DNA of 64,000 bases. Origin: Croceivirga sp009797885 (GTDB lineage: Bacteria > Bacteroidota > Bacteroidia > Flavobacteriales > Flavobacteriaceae). The notes beneath the pieces are model-generated. The model ran no database searches. It was not told the origin of the DNA and saw only the letters and a program-made list of their open reading frames with translations. How positions within the stretch are numbered: position 1 is the first letter of the stretch; each line of letters begins with the position of its first letter. Positions 1 through 8,548 of the stretch are shown one piece after another. The position numbers were made by a program, and so were the translations under genes. Where the stretch lies: NCBI GenBank assembly GCA_045866215.1, contig AP035880.1, forward strand, positions 496,001-560,000, read 5' to 3'.

Positions 1-1
1 G

Positions 2-1603
2 GCTGCAGGAGGTATAGCGGCCATCAGTGTTTTGGAACGAACCAACTACCTCTTCGAATATACCATGACCTACAACAAGCAATTTAACGAGAATAATGCA
101 TTGACCGTACTTGGGGGTGTGACTTTTCAAAATTTCAGCACGCGTTCATTTGATGCTGATATCGCAGGTTTTCCCACTGATGAAATAGGAACCAATAACT
201 TAGAACTGGGCGATACCAATACGGATAATTTATTCAGTAGAAAAGAAGTGAACACCTTGCTCTCTTATTTGGGAAGGGTCAATTACAACCTATACGACAA
301 ATTCCTGTTCACCGCCTCCATAAGGGCCGATGGCTCATCCCGTTTTGGGGAAAACAACAGATTTGGATATTTCCCTTCCTTTGCCTTTGGATATAAAATG
401 GATCAGGAAGATTTTGTGCCGGAAGTGTTCAACCAACTCAAGTTAAGGGCGAGTTGGGGACAAACAGGAAACCAGGAAATCGCCAACTTCGCTTCCCAAT
501 CTACTTTTGGGTCGGGACCCAATGTTGTTTTGGATGGGACTATTTTAAATAGCATTATACCGCAACGCATCGCAAATCCCGATCTAAAGTGGGAAACTAC
601 GGAACAAGTCAATATCGGATTGGACTGGAGCATTCTAAACGGCAGAATCAGTGGTACCGTGGACTATTTTTCCAAGAACTCCAAGGACCTACTATTTAAT
701 TTACCCCTGCCGCGGGCTTCAGGGTTTCAATCCATTTTGACCAATGTAGGCGAGGTCAAAAACTCCGGATTTGAGTTTTTGATCAATACCACCAATATAG
801 ATACGGATAATTTCCAATGGGATACGTCATTGAACTTTTCCGTGATAAAAAATGAGGTTGTCGATCTGGGAAGAATCGATCAAATTGTAACAGGAAATAT
901 TCAATCCGTGGGCAATACGGCTATCATTCGGAAAGGCGATCCCTTGGCTTCTTATTTCGGTTATGTGGTTACCGGCATTTTTCAGGAAGGGGATGATATT
1001 GCCAATTCGGCACAACCCACGGCACAACCGGGATTCCCTATTTTTGAGGACCGAAACGGGGACGGTGCCATTACGCCTGACGACCAAACCATTATAGGGA
1101 CTCCCTATCCGGATTTTACGTACGGAATCCAAAACTCCTTGAGGTATAAGAATTTTCAGCTTGACTTCTTTTTCCAAGGCCAACAAGGCGTGGATTTGCT
1201 AAATGTGAATGTCATTGAATCCCTGTATCCAGCAAACTTTAGAAGAAATAGAATAGCGGAGCATATTCTGGAAAGATGGACACCACAAAATCCCAACGCT
1301 AGATTTCCTTCTTCGGTAAATCCCAATGCCTATGGTGCAAGTAAGGTGAATTCTTTAACCGTTCAGGATGCATCCTACCTAAGACTGAAAAATGTACAAT
1401 TGAGCTATTCCGTACCGACCAGCAAGATAGATTTTCTGAATGCCTTACGGGTATATGTCACCGGACAAAACCTCTTTACCATTACGGACTATGTAGGTTT
1501 TGACCCTGAGGCCAATTCATTCGGTAACAGTAATGTTAGGGTGGACTACAGTAGTTATCCCCTGGCAAGAACATTTTTGATGGGCCTCACAGCGAATTTT
1601 TAA
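2..1603 (+). CDS. SusC/RagA-type TonB-dependent receptor, C-terminal part
   Basis: This is an outer-membrane receptor that would import glycan oligomers with TonB energy. The reading frame is open from the window edge, so the signal peptide, plug domain and first barrel strands are missing. Some 530 residues of the beta-barrel are visible, with alternating aromatic strands and the typical SusC stretches GRVNYNLYDKFLFTASIRADGSSRFG and RLKNVQLSYSVP (quoted in part), ending in an aromatic residue (NF). The SusD partner starts 23 bases later, so the two form one operon with the sulfatase. The substrate cannot be read from the fragment; the sulfatase suggests a sulfated glycan (inference). Confidence 0.93.
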   Translation, partial: AAGGIAAISVLERTNYLFEYTMTYNKQFNENNALTVLGGVTFQNFSTRSFDADIAGFPTDEIGTNNLELGDTNTDNLFSRKEVNTLLSYLGRVNYNLYDKFLFTASIRADGSSRFGENNRFGYFPSFAFGYKMDQEDFVPEVFNQLKLRASWGQTGNQEIANFASQSTFGSGPNVVLDGTILNSIIPQRIANPDLKWETTEQVNIGLDWSILNGRISGTVDYFSKNSKDLLFNLPLPRASGFQSILTNVGEVKNSGFEFLINTTNIDTDNFQWDTSLNFSVIKNEVVDLGRIDQIVTGNIQSVGNTAIIRKGDPLASYFGYVVTGIFQEGDDIANSAQPTAQPGFPIFEDRNGDGAITPDDQTIIGTPYPDFTYGIQNSLRYKNFQLDFFFQGQQGVDLLNVNVIESLYPANFRRNRIAEHILERWTPQNPNARFPSSVNPNAYGASKVNSLTVQDASYLRLKNVQLSYSVPTSKIDFLNALRVYVTGQNLFTITDYVGFDPEANSFGNSNVRVDYSSYPLARTFLMGLTANF

Positions 1604-1626
1604 GTTAAAATATAAAAACAGCTATC

Positions 1627-3060
1627 ATGAAAAATTTTAGATACACTATAATTTTCTCAATCCTGTTGGGTATGTTCCCTAGTTGCGAAGATAGATTGGA
1701 GGAAGAGGTTTTCTCCGAATTGGCACCCTCTACCCTTTTTACTTCCGAGGAAGGCTTAAATACCGTTTTGAATGCCGCTTATGCGTACTCGCATAGGGCA
1801 GGCTTGGTGGAGTCTTGGGCCCCCTACTGGCTGGGTTGTATGCCTACGGGCGAGGTATGGGGTGCAGGTGGTTCCATTGAAAGTCTATGGGTACAGCTTA
1901 TAGATTACACCTGGGACAGCAACCATTCACAGATGCTCTCCGTTTGGACCGTTTATTTTAATGCCATACGAGATGCCAATATTGTTTTGGATAATTTGGA
2001 TAATGACGCCTTTTCCGATGAATTCAAACAACGCACGGAAGCTGAAGTACATTTTATACGAGGCTGGGCCTACTCTGAATTGTATAAATTGTTTGGTAGG
2101 GTACCGTTATACATGTCTTCCACCGACGATCCTTTGTTGCCAAGGGCCACGGATGAGGAAACCCGTGCTTTTATTGAGCAAGAATTGAATTTGGCCGCTT
2201 CTACCCTACCTGTTGAAGCGCCTGCCTTTGGTAGGGCAAACCAGAGCATTGCACAGGCGGTATTGGCAAAGTACTACTTGAACACCAGACAATGGCAGCA
2301 AGCTGCAGACGCCGCCCAGCAAGTCATCAATTCAAACCGGTATAGTCTATTGCCCAATTATGCCGATGTTTTTGATATTGGTAATGAAGGCAATATGGAA
2401 TTGATTTGGGCCTTACCAAAAGATGGAGCATCCACCACGGCAAGCCAATCTGTGAATGCCTTGATCTTTGCTCCGGACTATCCCGTTGGCTTTTCCAACA
2501 ATTCCGTATTTGCCGCCAGAACCTATTTGTTCGATGATTTTGTAAATTCTTTTGAGGCTACCGATACCAGGACCGGTCAAATTATCACGGAATATGTAAG
2601 TATAGCAAACGGAGAAGTGGTTCAGGGTTTGGGCAATGATCAATCCCATCCTTTTAAGCTACCATGGGACCCGGCATCCGTCGCTTTTTTTGCAGGGAAC
2701 GATATTCCGGTGATACGATATTCGGACATTTTGCTGACAAGGGCTGAAGCACTCAACGAAGTGAGCGGCCCTACGGGAGAAGTAATTGATTTAATCAATG
2801 AAGTTAGGAATCGTGCTGGAGCAACACCTTTGGATTTTGTAGGTTTTTCAACGGAAAGTCTGCGCGATGCCATTTTACAAGAGCGTGAATGGGAATTCTA
2901 TTTTGAAGGAAATTCACGGGAAGATCAAATACGGCAAGGAGTAATGATTTCAAGAGCACAGGCCCGTGGGAGAAATGCCCAGGATTTTCATGTTCTTTTC
3001 CCTATACCACAAGTAGAACTGGACGCCAATAGTGCCCTTGAACAAAATCCTGGATACTAA
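1627..3060 (+). CDS. SusD/RagB family outer-membrane glycan-binding lipoprotein
   Basis: The 477-residue product begins with a lipoprotein signal (hydrophobic stretch then FPSC, Cys20), so it should be anchored at the cell surface and act as the lid and binding protein of the upstream SusC. The SusD fold is indicated by tetratricopeptide-like helices (HFIRGWAYSELYKLFGRVPL, about residues 142-161) and by the conserved C-terminal part IRYSDILLTRAEALNE followed by INEVRNRAG. Length is normal for the family (450-600). It lies 23 bases after the receptor and 56 bases before the sulfatase. Ligand unknown. Confidence 0.95.
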   Translation: MKNFRYTIIFSILLGMFPSCEDRLEEEVFSELAPSTLFTSEEGLNTVLNAAYAYSHRAGLVESWAPYWLGCMPTGEVWGAGGSIESLWVQLIDYTWDSNHSQMLSVWTVYFNAIRDANIVLDNLDNDAFSDEFKQRTEAEVHFIRGWAYSELYKLFGRVPLYMSSTDDPLLPRATDEETRAFIEQELNLAASTLPVEAPAFGRANQSIAQAVLAKYYLNTRQWQQAADAAQQVINSNRYSLLPNYADVFDIGNEGNMELIWALPKDGASTTASQSVNALIFAPDYPVGFSNNSVFAARTYLFDDFVNSFEATDTRTGQIITEYVSIANGEVVQGLGNDQSHPFKLPWDPASVAFFAGNDIPVIRYSDILLTRAEALNEVSGPTGEVIDLINEVRNRAGATPLDFVGFSTESLRDAILQEREWEFYFEGNSREDQIRQGVMISRAQARGRNAQDFHVLFPIPQVELDANSALEQNPGY

Positions 3061-3116
3061 ACAATTAGTCGCCAACTTTGTTCGACCATTCCTAAAACAA
3101 ACGATAAAAAATAAAT

Positions 3117-4604
3117 ATGAACACAAATCAATTTCAAAGAGCAGTTACAAGAATACTGACCACTTTATGGGTTTTAATGCTCAGCATACCACTAATGGCA
3201 AAAGCCTCGGGCCAAATTACAGACACAATAAATGGTTCTAAAAAGCAACCCAATTTCATTATCATTTTTGCTGATGACCTTGGCTATGGCGATTTAAGCT
3301 CGTATGGGCATCCGACCATTAGGACACCATATTTGGATCAAATGGCCACTGAAGGCCAGAAATGGACCAATTTCTATGTGGGAGCCAGTGTCTGTACGCC
3401 CAGTCGAGCGGCACTGATGACCGGACGTTTACCTTTACGAAGTGGCACAAGTGGTGCCACGGCCAAAGTCTTTTTTCCCGACTCCGCCAATGGTCTTCCT
3501 GATGCCGAAATAACATTGGCAGAGCAATTAAAGCAAGCTGGATATGCCACCGGAATGGTGGGGAAATGGCATTTGGGGCATAAAAAGGAATATTTGCCTA
3601 CTACCCAAGGCTTTGATTACTACTTTGGCATCCCCTATTCCAATGATATGGATATCACCCGTAAACTCACCTCTTTTGAGGATTATTGGGCGTTATGGAC
3701 AAAGGAATATGATAACCTCACACCGGCCGATTTCAATGTACCGCTATTGCGCGGTATGGAACAATTGGAACGCCCAGCCGATCAGAATACGCTTACCGCG
3801 CGCTATACGGCCGAAGCCATCAAATGGATAAAGGAAAACAAGGAAAGTCCTTTTTTCATGTATTTGGCCCATAATCTTCCGCATGTTCCCTTATTTGCAT
3901 CGGAGGAATTCAAGGGAACCAGTAAACGAGGCCTTTACGGGGACGTAGTGGAAGAAATTGATCATGGAATCGGCCAAATTATGGATATGCTAAAAGAAGA
4001 GGGACTGTCAGAAAATACCATTGTATTTTTTACTTCCGATAATGGTCCTTGGTTGCAAACCAAGATTTCCGGGGGCAGTGCAGGCCTGCTTCGGGATGGA
4101 AAGGGCTCTACTTGGGAAGGTGGATTCCGGGAACCCGGTATTTTTTGGGGTCCGGGAACCATTGTCCCCAAAATGGTCATGGACATGGGTACTACTATGG
4201 ACATCTTTACCACCTTCAGTAAATTGGCAGGTATCCCCATCCCCGATGACAGGGTAATGGATGGGATGGATTTGTCCCCAGTGTTATTAGGTCAAGGTGA
4301 TAGTCCCAGAAATGAAGTGTTTTATTACAGTGGACGTGATTTGTTTGCCATGCGGGTGGGTCCCTATAAAGCACACTTCATCACCCAAGAAGCATACGTG
4401 TTCAATGCGGAAAAAGTGCGCCATGACCCTCCCTTGTTATTCAATATTGAAGAAGACCCTTCAGAACGGTTCAATATTGCGGAAAAGCATCCTGAAGTAA
4501 TTGCTGAGATACAGAAGGCCATGCAAATCCATGGGAAAAAAATGAAACCTGGTCCAGATTTATTGGAGGAACGGGGTCCTGAACATATTGTGGAAAAATA
4601 TTGA
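3117..4604 (+). CDS. Sulfatase (type I, formylglycine-dependent), arylsulfatase-like
   Basis: The 495-residue enzyme would remove sulfate esters from a glycan in the periplasm. An N-terminal signal peptide (about residues 1-33) is followed by the metal-binding FADDLGYGDL (Asp53, Asp54) and the sulfatase signature CTPSRAALMTGR. Cys93 there is the residue that is converted to formylglycine. GKWHLGH (Lys150, His152) and FFTSDNGPW supply further active-site residues. The activating formylglycine enzyme is not in the window. The gene closes a SusC-SusD-sulfatase set, which points to use of a sulfated polysaccharide. The overall order resembles arylsulfatase A and GalNAc-6-sulfatase, but the exact substrate cannot be assigned. 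Confidence 0.93.
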   Translation: MNTNQFQRAVTRILTTLWVLMLSIPLMAKASGQITDTINGSKKQPNFIIIFADDLGYGDLSSYGHPTIRTPYLDQMATEGQKWTNFYVGASVCTPSRAALMTGRLPLRSGTSGATAKVFFPDSANGLPDAEITLAEQLKQAGYATGMVGKWHLGHKKEYLPTTQGFDYYFGIPYSNDMDITRKLTSFEDYWALWTKEYDNLTPADFNVPLLRGMEQLERPADQNTLTARYTAEAIKWIKENKESPFFMYLAHNLPHVPLFASEEFKGTSKRGLYGDVVEEIDHGIGQIMDMLKEEGLSENTIVFFTSDNGPWLQTKISGGSAGLLRDGKGSTWEGGFREPGIFWGPGTIVPKMVMDMGTTMDIFTTFSKLAGIPIPDDRVMDGMDLSPVLLGQGDSPRNEVFYYSGRDLFAMRVGPYKAHFITQEAYVFNAEKVRHDPPLLFNIEEDPSERFNIAEKHPEVIAEIQKAMQIHGKKMKPGPDLLEERGPEHIVEKY

Positions 4605-4643
4605 GTTGGTTTAAGTTAAGTTAGTTTATTCAAGTCTAGCTTG

Positions 4644-4668
4644 GGAAGCGCGGCATTGCCGTGCTTCC
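4644..4668. terminator. Hairpin between convergent sulfatase and murQ
   Basis: A near-perfect stem (GGAAGC-G-CGGC / GCCG-T-GCTTCC, one G-T pair, three-base loop) sits in the 108-base gap between two convergent genes. It lacks a long T run on either side, so it may be a weak bidirectional terminator. Position and stem are seen; function is inferred. Confidence 0.55.
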
Positions 4669-4712
4669 TGTTATCTTGCTTATGGCAGGACAGTGGAAAA
4701 TCTTTTCAGTTT

Positions 4713-5528
4713 TCACCTTTTTAGTTGGGAAATTGCCTCCCTTACCGAGCCAAATCTTTTTAAAGCCTTTTCAGCACTGGCATAATCCATGTCCAATGCT
4801 TCCACCAAATACCGAGTTCCCCGGTCCACTAACTTATTGTTGCTCAATTGCATGTCCACCATCTTGTTGCCCTTTACCCGGCCAATTTTAATCATTAGGG
4901 CGGTAGAAATCATATTAAGCGCCAACTTTTGACTGGTTCCACTTTTCATTCGTGTACTGCCCGTGACAAACTCGGGCCCTACTTCAATTTCAATGGGTAT
5001 ATCCACGGAGGTGGCCAATGGCGAACCTGGATTGTTGGTAATACCTGCGGTCAGGAGGCCATTTTCCCTGGCATCCTTAACTCCTCCCAGCACATAAGGC
5101 GTAGTGCCAGAAGCGGCAATGCCCACTACGGTGTCATTGGCATTGATATTGAATTCCATTAAATCCTTCCATGCCTGAATGGTATTGTCTTCTGCAAACT
5201 CCACAGCTTTTCGTATGGCGCCGTCCCCACCTGCAATTAAGCCAATGACCCGGTCATGGGGCATCCCAAACGTTGGTGGAATTTCAGAAGCATCCAGGAT
5301 TCCCAATCGACCACTGGTTCCGGCACCAATATAAAACAAACGCCCTCCTTTTTGAAACCGGACGTCCAGGGCATCCACCAGCTTTTCCAGTTGTGGAACG
5401 ACTTTCTCCACAGCTTCAGCTACCTTTTTGTCCTCCTGATTGATCCCCCTGAGCAAAGCTCCCGTGGATTGTTGCTCCAAATGATCGTGGAGCGAAGCCT
5501 CTTCCGTTATCTTTTTAAATTCTGCCAT
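4713..5528 (-). CDS. murQ: N-acetylmuramic acid 6-phosphate etherase MurQ
   Basis: The 271-residue SIS-domain enzyme cleaves the lactyl ether of MurNAc-6-phosphate to give GlcNAc-6-phosphate and D-lactate, a cytoplasmic step of cell-wall recycling. The sequence shows the sugar isomerase motif FYIGAGTSGRLGILDASE (about residues 65-82), then GIAASGTTPYVLGG, and the MurQ-specific GSTRMKSGTSQKLALNM. It is slightly shorter than the E. coli enzyme (298). It follows the DeoR-type regulator by one base on the same strand. The opposite operon holds anmK, ampG and nagZ, the upstream steps. Confidence 0.96.
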   Translation of the reverse strand: MAEFKKITEEASLHDHLEQQSTGALLRGINQEDKKVAEAVEKVVPQLEKLVDALDVRFQKGGRLFYIGAGTSGRLGILDASEIPPTFGMPHDRVIGLIAGGDGAIRKAVEFAEDNTIQAWKDLMEFNINANDTVVGIAASGTTPYVLGGVKDARENGLLTAGITNNPGSPLATSVDIPIEIEVGPEFVTGSTRMKSGTSQKLALNMISTALMIKIGRVKGNKMVDMQLSNNKLVDRGTRYLVEALDMDYASAEKALKRFGSVREAISQLKR

Positions 5529-5529
5529 A

Positions 5530-6279
5530 CTAAAGCAACTTGATATTTTGGTCCTTAAAACTATTGAGAAGCTGGTGATTGGGTTCCAACTCGGTAATCA
5601 TGGTATCGATTTCGTTGATATCACAGGTCCTGTAACGATGTTGGGAGTTCAATTTTTCGGAGATACTAAGCAAAACCGTATTTTTTGAAGCCTTGATCAC
5701 TGCCTTTTTGGTCTGTACAATATCCCAGTCAAATTCCGTTAATCCATAGCTTGCATCCACATATCCCGTCCCTATAAAACCGTAATCAACTTTAATCTGT
5801 GATAAATTATGTATGGTATTGGCGCCTATGGAGATTTGGGAATCCTTGGATAGCACGCCTCCAATAAAAATAGTTTCGATATTGGGTTTATTGAGCAATT
5901 CCATGGCTACGGGCAGGCTCAATGTAAAACAGGTAATACTTTGTTGTGGAGGAATCAATCGCGCCAATTCCACACAAGTGGTACCTCCATCAATTAAGAT
6001 AACACTATTGTCCTTGATCAATCCAAGTGCTTTTTGGGCAATCGCCGTTTTTTGTTCCAATGCGTACACATTGTTCCTGGCAGGACTATAATTGGCAAAA
6101 CCCAGGGATACGGCTCCTCCATGAACCTTACGCAATCGATTCTCCCCGTCCAATTCCTTCACATCCCGCCGAACGGTGTCGATGGAAACATCCAATTTTT
6201 CGGCAATGTCCGTTAACAATACCCTATTATGTAATTCTACCTCATTTAATATGGTACGCTGGCGTTCTTCCTTTAACAT
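5530..6279 (-). CDS. DeoR/GlpR-family sugar-responsive transcriptional regulator
   Basis: The 249-residue protein has an N-terminal winged helix (ERQRTILNEVELHNRVLLTDIAEKL, then VSIDTVRRDVKELDGENRLRKVHGGA), the hallmark of the DeoR family. A C-terminal sugar-phosphate sensor domain follows, with ILIDGGTTCVELARLI and the FIGTGYVDASYGLTEFDWD stretch. It starts a two-gene unit with murQ and is divergent from nagB. It therefore probably controls muropeptide or amino-sugar recycling in response to a phosphorylated amino sugar (inference). A promoter-like TATCTTTG lies 17 bases upstream of its ATG. Confidence 0.93.
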   Translation of the reverse strand: MLKEERQRTILNEVELHNRVLLTDIAEKLDVSIDTVRRDVKELDGENRLRKVHGGAVSLGFANYSPARNNVYALEQKTAIAQKALGLIKDNSVILIDGGTTCVELARLIPPQQSITCFTLSLPVAMELLNKPNIETIFIGGVLSKDSQISIGANTIHNLSQIKVDYGFIGTGYVDASYGLTEFDWDIVQTKKAVIKASKNTVLLSISEKLNSQHRYRTCDINEIDTMITELEPNHQLLNSFKDQNIKLL

Positions 6280-6296
6280 AAAGCTGGAATCTTCAG

Positions 6297-6304
6297 CAAA
6301 GATA
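6297..6304 (-). promoter_or_regulatory. Bacteroidota -7 promoter element for the regulator-murQ unit
   Basis: On the minus strand the sequence reads TATCTTTG, matching the Bacteroidota consensus TAnnTTTG. It ends 17 bases before the regulator ATG. It is identical to the -7 element of the divergent nagB promoter. Confidence 0.6.
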
Positions 6305-6361
6305 TTGATTTCCTTTTATTGCAGTTTTATTCTTTTTTAAGTTATCAAATTGTTATTAATT

Positions 6362-6427
6362 GCAAAAAACAGCATTTAAAAAAGCAAAAAACAGCAAATA
6401 GTTGTATCTTTGTCCCGAACAACAGCA
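6362..6427. promoter_or_regulatory. Candidate DeoR-type operator: direct repeats upstream of nagB
   Basis: GCAAAAAACAGCA occurs twice without mismatch, at 6362-6374 and 6384-6396, 22 bases apart (about two helical turns). The AACAGCA end recurs at 6421-6427, 31 bases further (about three turns). The nagB -7 element lies between the second and third copies. DeoR-family proteins commonly bind direct repeats, and such a regulator is encoded next door. Repeats are seen; the assignment is inference. Confidence 0.55.
6405..6412 (+). promoter_or_regulatory. Bacteroidota -7 promoter element for nagB
   Basis: TATCTTTG matches TAnnTTTG and lies 49 bases before the chosen nagB start. It argues against the longer reading frame that begins at 6402. 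No clear -33 TTG element is present, which would fit a regulated promoter. Confidence 0.65.
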
Positions 6428-6461
6428 TAAAACCGCTATTTCGAAATACCAATTTAGGACA

Positions 6462-8393
6462 ATGCAGACCATAACAATACCCAAAAAGAGTTTTGATATC
6501 TCTTACAAACCCGTAGGACAGTTCGAAGAAACACGTTTCGAAAAAATCCATAATGTTCTTTTTGACAGCTCCAGTCAGGCTTCAATTATAGTTGCCCAGG
6601 AAATGGCCGCGCTCATTCGTAAAAAACAACAGCAGGGCTTGCCCTGTGTTTTGGGCCTTGCGACCGGCTCATCCCCCATTCGCGTTTATGAAGAACTGGT
6701 ACGAATGCATAAAGAGGAGGGGTTAAGTTTTTCGAACGTGATCACCTTTAATCTTGACGAGTACCTGCCCATGGAAAAGGATAACCGTCAGAGCTATTGG
6801 TACTTCATGCACGAACATTTGTTCAACCATGTGGATATTGCCCCTGAAAATATCAATATTCCCGATGGTACCTTGACCGGTGATGACATCATTCCTTACT
6901 GCTTAAAATATGAACAGAAAATAAGGGATTATGGGGGAATCGACTTTCAATTATTGGGCATTGGCAGGACAGGCCATATTGGTTTTAATGAACCCGGTTC
7001 ACATTATAACTCGGGAACACGAGTCATAACCCTGGACCATATTACAAGAGTAGACGCCGCACCGGCCTTTCTAGGTATAGTTAACGTACCCAGACGGGCA
7101 ATAACCATGGGGATTTCAACCGTACACAACGCCAGAAGAATCGTACTTCTGGGATGGGGACAGAATAAAGCGGATATCATCAAAAAAACCGTGGAGGGTG
7201 AAATTTCATCCGAAGTGCCTGCCACTTATCTCCAAAGACATCACAACTGTACTTTTGTTTTGGATAATGGTGCTGGCAGCAAACTGACCAGAAACAAAAC
7301 CCCATGGTTGGTTGACGAGTCTTGTGAATGGACCGAAACCCTTACTGCCAAAGCCGTACTATGGCTCAGTATTACCTTGAACAAGTCCATTTTAAGTCTA
7401 ACCGATAAAGATTATAACGATAATGGGATGTCTGGGTTATTGGCCCAGCAAGACTCCTACGATCTGAACATCAAAATGTTCAATCGCCTACAGCATACCA
7501 TAACCGGCTGGCCTGGTGGTAAGCCAAATGCAGACGACACCAACAGACCGGAAAGGGCGGCACCTGCAAAAAAAAGGATCATTATTTTTAGTCCACACCC
7601 AGATGATGATGTGATTTCGATGGGTGGCACTTTTGATCGCCTGATCAGTCAGGGACATGAAGTACATGTGGCATACCAGACTTCAGGGAATATTGCCGTG
7701 ACCGATACCGAAGCCCTGAAATTTGCCGAGGTTTTAAATACCGTGAATCCCTCCGAAGTATCAAGTTCGTTAATTAATGCGATCGCGACCAAGACCGAAA
7801 GTGCGATTGATACGTTTGAGGTGCGAAAACTTAAAGGAAGTATCCGCAGAGGGGAATCCTACGCCGCCACACGGTATTTGGGACTCCCCGATGAGAACGT
7901 CCACTTTCTGGACCTTCCCTTTTATGAAACCGGCACGGTAAAAAAGAACGCTTTGACCCAAGATGATATTGATATCATGGTCAGTATCATCAAGGAAGTT
8001 AAACCGCATCAAATCTATGCGGCCGGTGATCTCGCCGACCCACATGGCACCCATAGTGTTTGTTTGGATGCTGTCCTTGCTGCCCTTCAGATTTTAAAGA
8101 CCAAAAAATACATGGAAGACTGCTGGGTTTGGTTGTATCGGGGTGCATGGCACGAATGGGATATTCACGAAATAGAAATGGCGGTTCCCATGAGTCCTGC
8201 CCAAGTCATGAAAAAACGAAATGCTATCTTTTGCCATCAGTCCCAAAAAGATGGTGTCATGTTTCAAGGGGATGATACCCGGGAATTCTGGATGCGGGCA
8301 GAGGAACGAAACAAAAGCACAGCGGAAAAGTATCGCAAATTAGGTCTGGCGGAATATGCCGCCATGGAAGGATTTGTCCGATATCATTTTTAA
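6462..8393 (+). CDS. nagB: Glucosamine-6-phosphate deaminase fused to PIG-L/LmbE deacetylase-like domain
   Basis: The start is the ATG of MQTITIPKKSF, because the promoter overlaps any earlier start; this gives 643 residues. The N-terminal half (about 40-300) is a NagB domain: LGLATGSSPIRVYEELV, FNLDEYLPM and GRTGHIGFNEPGS carry the active-site Asp, Glu and His. It would convert GlcN-6-P to fructose-6-P and ammonia. The C-terminal half (about 370-600) has the PIG-L metal motif SPHPDDDVISMGGT and a later GTHSVC histidine. Long NagB proteins of this type are known in Bacteroidota; the deacetylase half could remove the acetyl group, but this is unproven. Divergent from the regulator-murQ pair. 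Confidence 0.93.
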   Translation: MQTITIPKKSFDISYKPVGQFEETRFEKIHNVLFDSSSQASIIVAQEMAALIRKKQQQGLPCVLGLATGSSPIRVYEELVRMHKEEGLSFSNVITFNLDEYLPMEKDNRQSYWYFMHEHLFNHVDIAPENINIPDGTLTGDDIIPYCLKYEQKIRDYGGIDFQLLGIGRTGHIGFNEPGSHYNSGTRVITLDHITRVDAAPAFLGIVNVPRRAITMGISTVHNARRIVLLGWGQNKADIIKKTVEGEISSEVPATYLQRHHNCTFVLDNGAGSKLTRNKTPWLVDESCEWTETLTAKAVLWLSITLNKSILSLTDKDYNDNGMSGLLAQQDSYDLNIKMFNRLQHTITGWPGGKPNADDTNRPERAAPAKKRIIIFSPHPDDDVISMGGTFDRLISQGHEVHVAYQTSGNIAVTDTEALKFAEVLNTVNPSEVSSSLINAIATKTESAIDTFEVRKLKGSIRRGESYAATRYLGLPDENVHFLDLPFYETGTVKKNALTQDDIDIMVSIIKEVKPHQIYAAGDLADPHGTHSVCLDAVLAALQILKTKKYMEDCWVWLYRGAWHEWDIHEIEMAVPMSPAQVMKKRNAIFCHQSQKDGVMFQGDDTREFWMRAEERNKSTAEKYRKLGLAEYAAMEGFVRYHF

Positions 8394-8548
8394 TAGTGGA
8401 CGCATTTTGACTTTTCCATTCCCTAAAAAATGGCCGAAATCCCCCCCTATTACGTTATTTTTCTTAGCTCTAGCGCTGCTATAACCTTCGAAAAGTGGCC
8501 CATCTGGCCAAATTTCAACTCATTTTTGGTTACAAACAAAAAATCAGG

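Noticed and set aside
6402..6461. Upstream TTG start extending nagB by 20 residues.
   Set aside because: The promoter -7 element TATCTTTG overlaps it, and the extra residues do not look like NagB.
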